From Rubrivivax sp. (lineage in GTDB: Bacteria; Pseudomonadota; Gammaproteobacteria; Burkholderiales; Burkholderiaceae_C): a DNA stretch of 64,000 nucleotides. The notes under the pieces are model-generated. The model worked only from the letters and a program-made list of their open reading frames with translations. It ran no database searches and had not been told where the DNA came from. Shown here one piece after another: positions 1 through 9,089 of this stretch (position 1 is its first letter; each line of letters begins with the position of its first letter). The position numbers were made by a program, and so were the translations under genes. The stretch lies in NCBI GenBank assembly GCA_030653385.1, contig JAURZM010000079.1, positions 186,001 to 250,000 of the forward strand. The letters are read 5' to 3'.

Positions 1-350
1 GCCGGCGCTTTCTTGGCGGGCGCCACCTTGGCCGTTGTGGCTTTCGCGGCGCTTGCAGCGGTGCCCGCCAGCAGCGTGTCCAGGTTTTTCGTGATTTCGC
101 CTTCGATGGTCTTGCTGAAGGCGCCGAGCAGGAAACCCAGCTTGGCTTCCAGGTCGAAGTGGTCGGCGGCCACGATGAGCCGGCCACTGACACCGCTGCG
201 TGTGAACTCCACCGTGTCGCTGGTCTGACCTTCGATCACCGTGCACTCCATGTCGAACTTCTGTTCGGCCTGTTCGGCCCATTGCCAGGCAATCTTGCGT
301 GCCTTGGGCAGGCCCAGGCTGTGGTCGCGGTGGATGTGAATGTCGGGCAC
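1..350 (-). CDS. Polyhydroxyalkanoic acid system family protein (PHA granule-region type), 3' end outside window
   Basis: Minus-strand translation from GTG at 350: VPDIHIHRDHSLGLPKARKIAWQWAEQAEQKFDMECTVIEGQTSDTVEFTRSGVSGRLIVAADHFDLEAKLGFLLGAFSKTIEGEI...; fits the PHA system family. Confidence 0.75.
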   Translation of the reverse strand, partial: MPDIHIHRDHSLGLPKARKIAWQWAEQAEQKFDMECTVIEGQTSDTVEFTRSGVSGRLIVAADHFDLEAKLGFLLGAFSKTIEGEITKNLDTLLAGTAASAAKATTAKVAPAKKAP

Positions 351-362
351 GGTGGCGGTCCT

Positions 363-1457
363 TCAGGGGGTGGATTCAAGTGTGGCGCGGCGCTCGGCCT
401 TGGGCAAGCGGGCCAGGCGCTGCACCTCGGCGTAAAAACGCGTGAAGTCGCGGCCTTGGCTTTCGAACAGCCGCTCGAATTGCGGCACCAGCTCGTTGTA
501 GGCCGCCTGCACCGCAAAAGCGGCATTGTTGGCGCGGGCCACCCAGCCGTCGTAGCCGGCAAAGCCGCCCCATCGTTCGGTTTTCATGGCCTCGTAGTCG
601 GCACGCATGCGGGCCATCAGTTCGGCCTTGCGGCTGCGTTTGTCGGCATCGTGCAGTTCGCTTTTGTACAGCCGGTCCAGTTCACCCCGCCAGCGCACCG
701 CAAAGGCCCGGAAGTCGATCTGCCGCTGTTCGCGCGCGGCATGGTCGGCGCGCAGCTGCTCGCTGCCATGCTGCTGCAGCCACAGCCGGCCGCCGATGCG
801 TTCCACGGCGGTGGCGAAACTTTCGTTGAAGGTGGTGTCGTCGTTGGCGTAGGCCACCTGGTGCGCCAGCTCGTGGAAGATCAGGCGCGCCAGTTCGGGT
901 TCCGCCCAGTTCAGGAAGGTGTTCAGCAGCGGGTCACCGCCCACCCAGTTGCTGTAGCCCAGCGTGCTGTAGGCCGGCACGCCGTAGACCAGTGTCTCCC
1001 AGCCCTGCGTGCGCAGGTCGGCGGCCAGGGCCTCGGCCGGTGCCTGGGTGTAGTAACCGCGGTAACCCACGCAGCCCAGCACCGGAAAGCACCAGGTCTT
1101 CAGCGTCAGACCCAGTTCGGGTGCGGCCACGGTGTTCCACACCGCGGCGCTGCGGTTCAGGTCGGCGTAGCGCCGGTAGCTCTTGTTGTCGGGCAGCTTC
1201 AGCTCGTGGCTGGCGAAGTCGCGCATGCGCTGGCTCAGCAGCAGGCGCTCGCGCAGGGCGGGTGGCGTGGCCGGGTCGGCGGTCCAGGTCTCGACCGGCT
1301 TGGCGCTTTGCAGCAGGTCCAGGTGGCCGTTGGCGGCCTGGGCGTAGTAGCCCAGGGTGCTGCAGCCGCTGCCCAGGCACACGGCCGCGGCCGCCAGCAG
1401 CGCGGTGCCCAGCAGGCCACCCGCGGCCATCAGCCAGCCTCGCCAATGCATGGGCAA
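363..1457 (-). CDS. Putative aminopeptidase (zinc metallopeptidase)
   Basis: 364 aa; lipoprotein-like N-terminus, HELAHQ zinc motif followed by NESFATAVE. Confidence 0.8.
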   Translation of the reverse strand: MPMHWRGWLMAAGGLLGTALLAAAAVCLGSGCSTLGYYAQAANGHLDLLQSAKPVETWTADPATPPALRERLLLSQRMRDFASHELKLPDNKSYRRYADLNRSAAVWNTVAAPELGLTLKTWCFPVLGCVGYRGYYTQAPAEALAADLRTQGWETLVYGVPAYSTLGYSNWVGGDPLLNTFLNWAEPELARLIFHELAHQVAYANDDTTFNESFATAVERIGGRLWLQQHGSEQLRADHAAREQRQIDFRAFAVRWRGELDRLYKSELHDADKRSRKAELMARMRADYEAMKTERWGGFAGYDGWVARANNAAFAVQAAYNELVPQFERLFESQGRDFTRFYAEVQRLARLPKAERRATLESTP

Positions 1458-1486
1458 TTCAGCATGCGCCGTTCAACATCTGCCGT

Positions 1487-3550
1487 TCAAGCGACCTGCA
1501 CCTCGACCAGGCAGTCGTAGAAGCTCGGTGCGCGGCCGATGTCGGTGAGCCGCTGGTGCGTGAGCTGGTTGACGTTGCTGCCGTTCAGCCCCAGCTTGCG
1601 CCACCAGATGCCCAGGCCGTTGACCACACCGGGGCGAGCCCGTTCACACACATCGGCTTTGCACAGGTATTCACCGCGTTCGTTGAAGACACGCACGGTC
1701 GCGCCACGGGTGATGCCCCGTGCCGCCGCGTCGCTGGTGTGCATCTCCAGGCGCGGCTCCTTTTCGGCCGCGCGCAGGCTGTCGACATTGACGAAGCTGC
1801 TGTTCAGAAAGTGACGCGCCGGCGGCGAAATCATGGCCAGCGGGAAACGTGCCGCCAGCTCGGGTGAAGACAGCACACTTTCGTAGTTGGGCACATGGTC
1901 GGGCACACCCAGGCCTTGGCCCTCGACGCGCACCTTGCTGTCGGGCGTGGGGAAACCGCCGTCGGCAAAGGGCGCTTCGGCCACCTTCAGCCGGCTCCAG
2001 CCGCGCGCTTGCAGTTCATCGGCGTCCACCTGCTCGGGCTCGAAGGCACCGCGCGCCAGGGTTTCGTCGCTGTCGGCAAAACAGGCGTCGGTGTAACCCA
2101 TGCGTGCGGCCAGGTCGCGGAAGATTTGCGCATTGGACCGGGCCTGCCCGACCGGCGCGATGGCCGGCCGGTTGAGCATCGCGTAGGTGTGCCCGTAGGT
2201 GGTGTGTGCGTCCCAGTGCTCCAGCTGCGTGGTGGCCGGCAGCACGTAGTCGGCGTGGTCGGCGGTGTCGGTCAGGAAGTGCTCCAGCACCACGGTGAAC
2301 AGGTCTTCGCGGGCAAAACCCCGCACCACCCGCGCGCTGTCGGGCGCCACCGCCACCGGGTTGCTGTTGTAGACGACCACGGCTTCGATCTTGGGCCCGA
2401 AGCCACGCGAGGTTTCGCGGTTCAGGTCGTCGCCGATGGTGCTCATGTTCAGCGTGCGCGGGCGCCGCTGCCCCAGCAGGTCGGGCCGCTGCATCCAGGC
2501 GTCGCGCCGCGCCTGGCGGAACCAGCCGCTGGCCGACAGCAGCAGGCCACCTGCCGGCTGCCGCCAAGCGCCCACCAGGCAAGGCAACATCGCGATCAGG
2601 CGCGTCGCACTGCCACCGCCGCGCACACGCTGCATGCCGTAGTTCAGGCGAATCGCAGCCGGCCGCGTGTTGCCGTACTCACGGGCCAGTGCCTGCACCT
2701 CGGCAACGCTGAGGCCACACACCGCCGCAGCCCGTTCGGGCGGCCACTGCAGCGCGCGTTCGCGCAGCGCCGGCCAGTTGTCGACGTGCCGCTGCAGGTA
2801 GTCGTGGTCGAGCCAGTCGTTGACCACCAGCTCGTGCATCAGGCCCAGCGCCAGCGCGCCGTCGGTGCCGGGCAAGAGCGCGATGTGCTGGTGGCACTTC
2901 TCGGCCGTTTCGGTGCGCCGCGGGTCGATGCAGACGAGCCGTGCGCCGGCGCGTTTGGCCTGCTGCGCAAAGGTCCAGAAATGCACGCTGCTGGTGATGG
3001 GGTTGCTGCCCCAGATCAGGATCAGCCTGCTGTGCACGAATTGCTCGACGTGCATGCCCACCTTGGCGCCGTAGGTGTGCACCAGCGCGTCGCCACCGGC
3101 CATGCTGCAGATCGTGCGGTCCAGCAGGCTGGCACCCATGCGGTGGAAAAAACGGGCCGACATGCCGTCGCCCTGCACCATGCCCATGGTGCCGGCGTAG
3201 CTGTAGGGCAACACGGCCTCGGGCTCGCGGGCGGCGATGGCCTTCAGCCGCGTGGCGATGTCGTCCAGCGCTTCGTCCCAGCTCACCGCTTCGAAGCGCC
3301 CTTCGCCCTTCTTGCCGACACGCTTCAGCGGTGTCAGCACACGGTCGGGGTGGTAGCTGCGTTCGGCGTAGCGGCTGACCTTGGTGCACAGCGCGCCGTG
3401 GGTCGGCGGGTGGTCGGGGTCACCGGCGACGCGGATCACACGACCGGCCTGCACGGTGACATGCAAGGCACAGGTGTCGGGGCAGTCGTGCGGGCACACG
3501 GCCTGCACGACGTGGCTCTGTTGGCTGGGAGAAATGGGCATGCGGCGCAC
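1487..3550 (-). CDS. Molybdopterin-dependent oxidoreductase (formate dehydrogenase/DMSO reductase-like catalytic subunit)
   Basis: 687 aa; N-terminal CPHDCPDTC...C [4Fe-4S] motif, MGTSxxD-like molybdopterin oxidoreductase core and C-terminal dinucleotide-binding domain. Confidence 0.85.
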   Translation of the reverse strand: MRRMPISPSQQSHVVQAVCPHDCPDTCALHVTVQAGRVIRVAGDPDHPPTHGALCTKVSRYAERSYHPDRVLTPLKRVGKKGEGRFEAVSWDEALDDIATRLKAIAAREPEAVLPYSYAGTMGMVQGDGMSARFFHRMGASLLDRTICSMAGGDALVHTYGAKVGMHVEQFVHSRLILIWGSNPITSSVHFWTFAQQAKRAGARLVCIDPRRTETAEKCHQHIALLPGTDGALALGLMHELVVNDWLDHDYLQRHVDNWPALRERALQWPPERAAAVCGLSVAEVQALAREYGNTRPAAIRLNYGMQRVRGGGSATRLIAMLPCLVGAWRQPAGGLLLSASGWFRQARRDAWMQRPDLLGQRRPRTLNMSTIGDDLNRETSRGFGPKIEAVVVYNSNPVAVAPDSARVVRGFAREDLFTVVLEHFLTDTADHADYVLPATTQLEHWDAHTTYGHTYAMLNRPAIAPVGQARSNAQIFRDLAARMGYTDACFADSDETLARGAFEPEQVDADELQARGWSRLKVAEAPFADGGFPTPDSKVRVEGQGLGVPDHVPNYESVLSSPELAARFPLAMISPPARHFLNSSFVNVDSLRAAEKEPRLEMHTSDAAARGITRGATVRVFNERGEYLCKADVCERARPGVVNGLGIWWRKLGLNGSNVNQLTHQRLTDIGRAPSFYDCLVEVQVA

Positions 3551-3574
3551 TGTGCCACAGCACGCTGCCCGCTT

Positions 3575-4249
3575 TCAGGCGCCGGGCGGACGCGGACGCG
3601 GCCGACGAAGCGCCAGCGCCAACAGGCCCAGGGCCAACAAAGGCACGGTGCCGGGGCTGCTGACCACCAGCAGGTCACGGGTTTCGAAGTGCAGCGTCAA
3701 GGTTTGCAGGCCAAGCCGGGCCCACGGCCCAGCGATCAGAAAGCCGCCTGCGCTGAGGCCGTTCCAGGGGGTCGTGGCCAACCAGCCCACATCGGGAAAA
3801 TAGTCGACGAACAAGAGGTCGCCGCTGCCCGTCAAGCCCGTGGCAGAAAACGCGGTCAGCGCCACCGGGCGCGCCAGGTCCAGGCCATTGAGTCCGTCGG
3901 CACCCCCGATCGAGCCAATGCCCACGGCGGCCGACAGCAGGCTGTCCGGGAACGGATCACCGCCAGAGAAAGCCAGCGCGATGTCGATGGCGTAGCGGCC
4001 GCTGCCCAGATCGGTCTGCGATTCCTGCACCGTCAGGCTGACCGGGCCGTCCGTTCGGTGCACAAAGGTCTCGGCCACGCCGTCGAAGTTCAGGCTGTGC
4101 TGTGAAAAGCCGCCGGGCGTCGAGGCCTGGGTCAACGACACGGTGTAGCTCGAGCCGGCCAGCACCACGGGCGCGGCCCGCGCTGGGCTGACCGCGAACA
4201 ACAGGGCGCAGGCCAGTCCGGCGCCGCACAGCGACAAGGGCAATTTCAT
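3575..4249 (-). CDS. Secreted protein with PEP-CTERM-like C-terminal sorting tail
   Basis: Signal peptide MKLPLSLCGAGLACALLFAVSPARA; C-terminus SSPGTVPLLALGLLALALRRPRPRPPGA (hydrophobic helix plus Arg cluster). Start placed at MKLP. Confidence 0.65.
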   Translation of the reverse strand: MKLPLSLCGAGLACALLFAVSPARAAPVVLAGSSYTVSLTQASTPGGFSQHSLNFDGVAETFVHRTDGPVSLTVQESQTDLGSGRYAIDIALAFSGGDPFPDSLLSAAVGIGSIGGADGLNGLDLARPVALTAFSATGLTGSGDLLFVDYFPDVGWLATTPWNGLSAGGFLIAGPWARLGLQTLTLHFETRDLLVVSSPGTVPLLALGLLALALRRPRPRPPGA

Positions 4250-4314
4250 GAGCAATCTCCCGCGTTCAGCGCCGCGCACCGTGCGCCCGCTGCGCTGCCC
4301 AGCATGCGCGCCAG

Positions 4315-4333
4315 GGCGTCACGCGGGCGTCAC
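4315..4333 (-). promoter_or_regulatory. Two 11-bp-spaced GTGACGC direct repeats upstream of the PEP-CTERM-like gene
   Basis: gcgtcac on + strand at 4316-4322 and 4327-4333, period exactly 11; overlaps the 3' end of the SARP-like gene. Confidence 0.45.
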
Positions 4334-7300
4334 GCGCGCCGCCAGCTGGCGCAGTTCGGCATTCACCGGATTCAGGCGGCGCCAGCCATCGCGGTACATC
4401 TCGTCCAGGTGCTCTTGCGCCACCTGTTCGACAAATGCCAGCCCCTGCTGCACGGCACGGCGGGCTTCGGCCGCCTGCCCACAGGCCTGCGCGGCACGGG
4501 CCAAGGTCAGCCAGACCTCGGCCGGGCTCATGTCCAGCGGCTGCACCGCGCCCAGCCAGTCGGCGGCACGCTCGGCCGCCCGCAAGGCCCGTTCGTGCTG
4601 GCCCAAGGCCAGGCAGGCCTGCGACAGGCGCACGTGCAGCGGCAGGGCGGCCCCGGCATTGCCGCTGGCGGCGGGCTCTTCCAGCGCTTTTTCCATCAGC
4701 GTCAGCGCATCCTGCGGTGGCAAGGCCATCGCTTCCACGAGCCACACCCGGCGCAAGGCACGCCGGTAGCCGCCGGCCAGCAGCGTGGTCTTGGCCGTGG
4801 CCAGCATCTGCAGCGCCTGTTCGGGCTGCTGCAGCTGCAGGGCCAGGCGTGCGCGCACCAGCAGCATCACGGCTTCGTCGGCAGCGCTGTGCGTGGCGGC
4901 CTGTGCACGGTCGAGTGCCTCGCGTGCCAGGTTGACCCGGCCCAGTTGCAGCCACATCGCGGCTGCCTGGCGCTGCAGGTCGTCTTCGCGGTGGTGTTGC
5001 TGGCCCAGGCTGCGCGCCCGTTCCAGGTGGGCCAGGGCCTCGCGCCAGCGGCACAGGCTGCGTGCGCTGGCGCCCAGGCTGATGCACAACATGGTTTCGA
5101 CCAGACTCTGGCTGCCGGCCACCGCGCGCAGCGCGGCCAGCCGATGTTCATGCGCCAGCTGCACCTGGCCCCGTTCTTCCAGCGAAATGGCCAGGTTGTT
5201 CAGCACCCGCGCCCGGGTCGTGGGGTCGGGCTGGCGTTCGGCGGCTTCCTGCATCAGCGCGATGGCTTCCAGGTGCTGGTCCTGTTCCTGCAGCACCAGG
5301 CCCAGGTTGTTCAGCACGCTGGGCAGATCGGGGTCGAAGCTGCCGGCCTGGGCCGCCGAGCGGCTGAGCGCCAGTGCCTGTTCCAGCGTCTGGCGCGCCG
5401 GCACCAGCTGGCCCAGACGCCGCTGCAGCACACCGTGGGCATTCAGCAGCGCCACCCGCTGCGACACCGGCGCCTGTTCGTCCAGCAATTGCAGGCCGCG
5501 TGCGGTGTGGGCCGCCGCGCCCTGCACGTCGCCTTGCGCCAGGCACAGTTCGGCTTGTTGTTTGCACACCGCGGCGCGGTGGCTGTCGGTGCGGGCCAGC
5601 GTTTCCAGGCGCTGGATGGCGGTTTCGATGGCCACCCCCGTGGTCTGTGTGCGCAACGCATTGGCCGCGGCCAGCGCGGCTTCGAAGGCCTGCTCGGCCT
5701 GGCCGGCGGCGGCGTGCATGTCGGCCAACTGGCCCCACAGGCGTGCGGCTTCGACCACGTCGTAGGCACGCGCGGCGGCGTCGGCCGCCTGGCGCAGGTG
5801 CGGTGCAGCGCGTGCCGGCTGGCCGGCCGCCAACCAGTGGCGGCCCAAGGTGGCCGGCGCCACGCCGGCACGGCCTTCCAGCTGCTGCGCCACCTCGGCG
5901 TGCAGGTGGCGGGCGATGGCCACCGGCACCGAAGCCAGCGTGGCCTCGAAGACCAGGTCGTGGGCAAAGGCCTGGTCGCGCAGCACACCCGCCGCTTCGA
6001 GCTCGGCCCAGGCGTCGGCCAGCGCCAGCGCGGGGGTCTGCAGCACATGAATGGCCAGCGGCGTGTCGAACTCGGTGCCGGCCACGGCCGCACAACGGGC
6101 CAGCGACAGTGCTGCCGGCGACAGCTGCGCCAGGCGCCTTTCGATGAGCCGGGTCACCGAAGCCGGCCGGCCCAGCGCCGGCCGGCCGCCCGAGCCCGGC
6201 GCGCCGGGGGCGATGGCATCGACCCCCAGCTTCAGCGTTTCCAGCACGAACATCGGGTTGCCGCCCGTGCGCCGCCACAGCACCGGTGCGAGCGCTGCAC
6301 CATCCAGCCCCGGCAGGCCCAGGCTGTCCACCAATTCGGCCAGCGCCGCTTCGTTCAGCGGTGCCAAGGCCAGGTGCTGCACGTGCAGCGTTTCCAGCAG
6401 AGCGTCGTGCAACTGGTGCAGCGGCCCGTCGGATTCGGCCGGGCGGTAGGCCAGGGCCCAGCGCAAGGGCTGGCCCGGCTGCCCCTGGCGCTGCGCGAGG
6501 TCGTCCACCAGCAGCGCCTGCAGCAACTGCAGGCTGGCGGCGTCGGCAAAGTGCAGGTCGTCGATGGCCACCAGGCCCAGCGCCGCTTGCGCTTTCTGGC
6601 GGTGGGCGTCCAGCAACTGCTGCACCGCACGCTGCAGCACCAGCCGTGTGCCGGCCCCTGCCAGGCCCGGCGCCAGCGGCGCGGCCAGGTCGGGGCCGGG
6701 TTGCCAGTCGGGCAGCACGGTGGCCAGGGCCTGGCGGCTGGGTGCGTCGATGGGCGAGGCCAGGGCCGGCAGCGCCCGCAGCAGGCGCGCCAGCGTCGAC
6801 AGTGGCACCGCCGCGTCACCGGGCCGCGCCGCCACCAGCACCTGGGCGGGTGTGCCCAGCCTGGGCCCCGACAGACTGGCCACGTGCGGCAACTGGGCCG
6901 CCAGGTGCTGCAGCAAACGCGACTTGCCCATGCCGGCTTCGGCCACCAGGGCCACCACGCGGCCCTGGCTCCAGGCCGTCAGCGCATGGCCCACGTCGGC
7001 CTCGCGCCCCACCAGCCGGGGTGGGCGCAGCAGCGTGGCGGGCAGGCCCACCGCCAGCGCACTGCTGCGTGGCGCGGCGGCCGTGTCCAGCAGCGCACGC
7101 AGGGCGCGGGTTTCTTCGCCAGGGCCCAGACCCAGGTTGCGCCGCAGCACCTGTTCGCAGCGCTGGTAGGCGGCCAGTGCGGCGGCACGGTCGCCCAGCA
7201 GGTAATGCAGGCGGATGACACAGCGGTGCGCGGCTTCCAGTTCGGGCTCGGCATCCAGCCAGCCCAGCGCCAGTTGCAGCGCCAGGCCACAGTCGGACGC

Positions 7301-7726
7301 AACTTCGGCCTCTTGCACGGCACGGGCACAGCGCTCGCGGCACAGGGCACGCCGGCGATCGCGTTCGTGGGCCAGCCAGTCGGCAAACTCACCGCCCGCC
7401 ACGGGCGACAGGCCCTGCAGCAGCGTGTCGGCACCTTCCAGGTCGTGCGACACACCGGGCGCCAGGCCCAGCACCTGCTGGCCGACGACCAACTCATGGC
7501 CCACGGTCTGGCGCAGCTTGTACAAGCGCTGGCGCAGCGCGCCACGGGCGGAACTGACGTCGCCATCGGGCCACAGCAGTTCGGCCAGGCGGCCGCGGGG
7601 TGTCAGGCCCTGCAGGGCCAGCCAGGTGAGCAGGGCAGCGTCCACTGGCTGCAGCGGGCACAGCTTGCCACCCACCTGCACGGCAGGCTGGGCACGCAGC
7701 GACAGCGCGATCGAGCTCATCTGCAT
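4319..7726 (-). CDS. SARP/BTAD-type transcriptional regulator with AAA ATPase and TPR repeats
   Basis: 1135 aa; N-terminal winged-helix/BTAD region (LTWLALQGLTPRGRLAELLWPDGDVSSARGALRQRLYKLR...), AAA domain (READV...VALVAEAGMGKSRLL), C-terminal TPR-like repeats. Confidence 0.75.
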   Translation of the reverse strand: MQMSSIALSLRAQPAVQVGGKLCPLQPVDAALLTWLALQGLTPRGRLAELLWPDGDVSSARGALRQRLYKLRQTVGHELVVGQQVLGLAPGVSHDLEGADTLLQGLSPVAGGEFADWLAHERDRRRALCRERCARAVQEAEVASDCGLALQLALGWLDAEPELEAAHRCVIRLHYLLGDRAAALAAYQRCEQVLRRNLGLGPGEETRALRALLDTAAAPRSSALAVGLPATLLRPPRLVGREADVGHALTAWSQGRVVALVAEAGMGKSRLLQHLAAQLPHVASLSGPRLGTPAQVLVAARPGDAAVPLSTLARLLRALPALASPIDAPSRQALATVLPDWQPGPDLAAPLAPGLAGAGTRLVLQRAVQQLLDAHRQKAQAALGLVAIDDLHFADAASLQLLQALLVDDLAQRQGQPGQPLRWALAYRPAESDGPLHQLHDALLETLHVQHLALAPLNEAALAELVDSLGLPGLDGAALAPVLWRRTGGNPMFVLETLKLGVDAIAPGAPGSGGRPALGRPASVTRLIERRLAQLSPAALSLARCAAVAGTEFDTPLAIHVLQTPALALADAWAELEAAGVLRDQAFAHDLVFEATLASVPVAIARHLHAEVAQQLEGRAGVAPATLGRHWLAAGQPARAAPHLRQAADAAARAYDVVEAARLWGQLADMHAAAGQAEQAFEAALAAANALRTQTTGVAIETAIQRLETLARTDSHRAAVCKQQAELCLAQGDVQGAAAHTARGLQLLDEQAPVSQRVALLNAHGVLQRRLGQLVPARQTLEQALALSRSAAQAGSFDPDLPSVLNNLGLVLQEQDQHLEAIALMQEAAERQPDPTTRARVLNNLAISLEERGQVQLAHEHRLAALRAVAGSQSLVETMLCISLGASARSLCRWREALAHLERARSLGQQHHREDDLQRQAAAMWLQLGRVNLAREALDRAQAATHSAADEAVMLLVRARLALQLQQPEQALQMLATAKTTLLAGGYRRALRRVWLVEAMALPPQDALTLMEKALEEPAASGNAGAALPLHVRLSQACLALGQHERALRAAERAADWLGAVQPLDMSPAEVWLTLARAAQACGQAAEARRAVQQGLAFVEQVAQEHLDEMYRDGWRRLNPVNAELRQLAARVTPA

Positions 7727-7742
7727 CAGATTAAACCCCGCC

Positions 7743-7771
7743 GCGTCACGCCAGCGTCACGGCTGCGTCAG
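7743..7771 (-). promoter_or_regulatory. Three 11-bp-spaced (C/G)TGACGC direct repeats upstream of the SARP-like gene
   Basis: Repeat starts at + strand 7743, 7754, 7765; minus strand reads TGACGCAGCCG TGACGCTGGCG TGACGCGGCGG GGTTTAATCTGATG. Confidence 0.6.
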
Positions 7772-7898
7772 CGCCAGGGTGGGAAAGCCTGGGGAGAGGC
7801 AGGTCCAGCACCCTGGGGTCCGCGCCCATGCAGGGGTTTGCGACAGCGGCTTACACTGAAATCAGCCTTTTCGACACGATCCAGCCCCGGGGAACCCC

Positions 7899-9089
7899 AT
7901 GAACCTGATCGAACCCATCCTGGCCGACGTGGCCACCATCACGGCCATCCGACGCGATATCCACGCCCACCCCGAACTGTGTTTCCAGGAAGAGCGCACT
8001 GCCGACGTGATTGCCAAGGCGCTCACCGACTGGGGCATTCCCATCCACCGCGGCCTGGGCAAGACCGGTGTTGTGGGCATCGTCAAAAACGGCACGTCCA
8101 GCCGCGCGGTGGGCCTGCGCGCCGACATCGACGCCTTGCCGATGACCGAACACAACACCTTCGCGCACGCGAGCAAGCATGTGGGGAAAATGCACGCCTG
8201 CGGCCACGACGGCCACACCGCGATGCTGCTGGCCGCCGCCAAACACTTCAGCCGACACCGCAACTTCGACGGCACCGTCTACCTGGTTTTCCAGCCGGCC
8301 GAAGAAGGCGGTGGCGGCGCGCGCGAGATGATCAAGGACGGCCTGTTCGAGAAGTTCCCGATGGAGGCCATCTTCGGCGCCCACAACTGGCCCGGCATGC
8401 CAGTGGGCACGGTGGGCCTGAACCCGGGTGCGGTGATGGCCAGCAGCAACGCCTTCCGTGTGGTCATCCGCGGCAAGGGCAGCCACGCCGCGCTGCCCTA
8501 CATGGGCATCGACCCCATCCCCGTGGCCTGCCAGATGGTGATGGCCTGGCAGACCATCATCACGCGCAACAGGAAGCCCATCGACCCGGGTGTCATCAGC
8601 GCGACCATGATCCACACCGGCGAGGCCATCAACGTGGTGCCCGACTCAGCCGAGATCCGCGGCACCGTGCGCACTTTCAGCATGGAAACGCTGGACATGA
8701 TCGAGCGCCGCATGCGCGAAGTGGCCGAACACACCAGCGCGGCCTTCGGTGCCACCTGCGAGTTCGAATTCACGCGCAGCTACCCGCCCACCATCAACCA
8801 CGCCGCCGAAACCGAATTTGTGCGCCGAGCGCTGACACCCGTGGTGGGTGCCGCCAGCATCGTGCCCTTCGAGCCCACGATGGGCGCCGAGGACTTCAGC
8901 TTCTTCCTGCAGGCCAAGCCGGGTTGCTATTTCATGCTGGGCAACGGCGACGGTGAACACCGCGAAGGGGGCCACGGCATGGGCCCGTGCATGTTGCACA
9001 ACCCCAGCTACGACTTCAACGACGAGCTCATCCCCATCGGTGCCAGCTGCTGGGTGAAGATTGCCGAAGAGTGGCTTGCGGCCAAGTGA
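7899..9089 (+). CDS. M20 family metallopeptidase / amidohydrolase (hippurate hydrolase-like)
   Basis: 396 aa; RADIDALPM, HACGHDGHTAMLL, EEGGGGAREM, GAEDFSFF motifs. Confidence 0.9.
   Translation: MNLIEPILADVATITAIRRDIHAHPELCFQEERTADVIAKALTDWGIPIHRGLGKTGVVGIVKNGTSSRAVGLRADIDALPMTEHNTFAHASKHVGKMHACGHDGHTAMLLAAAKHFSRHRNFDGTVYLVFQPAEEGGGGAREMIKDGLFEKFPMEAIFGAHNWPGMPVGTVGLNPGAVMASSNAFRVVIRGKGSHAALPYMGIDPIPVACQMVMAWQTIITRNRKPIDPGVISATMIHTGEAINVVPDSAEIRGTVRTFSMETLDMIERRMREVAEHTSAAFGATCEFEFTRSYPPTINHAAETEFVRRALTPVVGAASIVPFEPTMGAEDFSFFLQAKPGCYFMLGNGDGEHREGGHGMGPCMLHNPSYDFNDELIPIGASCWVKIAEEWLAAK

Noticed and set aside
4304-8956. 1550-aa plus-strand ORF and similar long ORFs (1895-4105 +, 13566-15530 -, 159-1520 +, 50013-52412 +)
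   Set aside because: Antisense to well-supported genes; Gln/His/Arg/Ala-rich low-complexity translations typical of frame artefacts in high-GC DNA.
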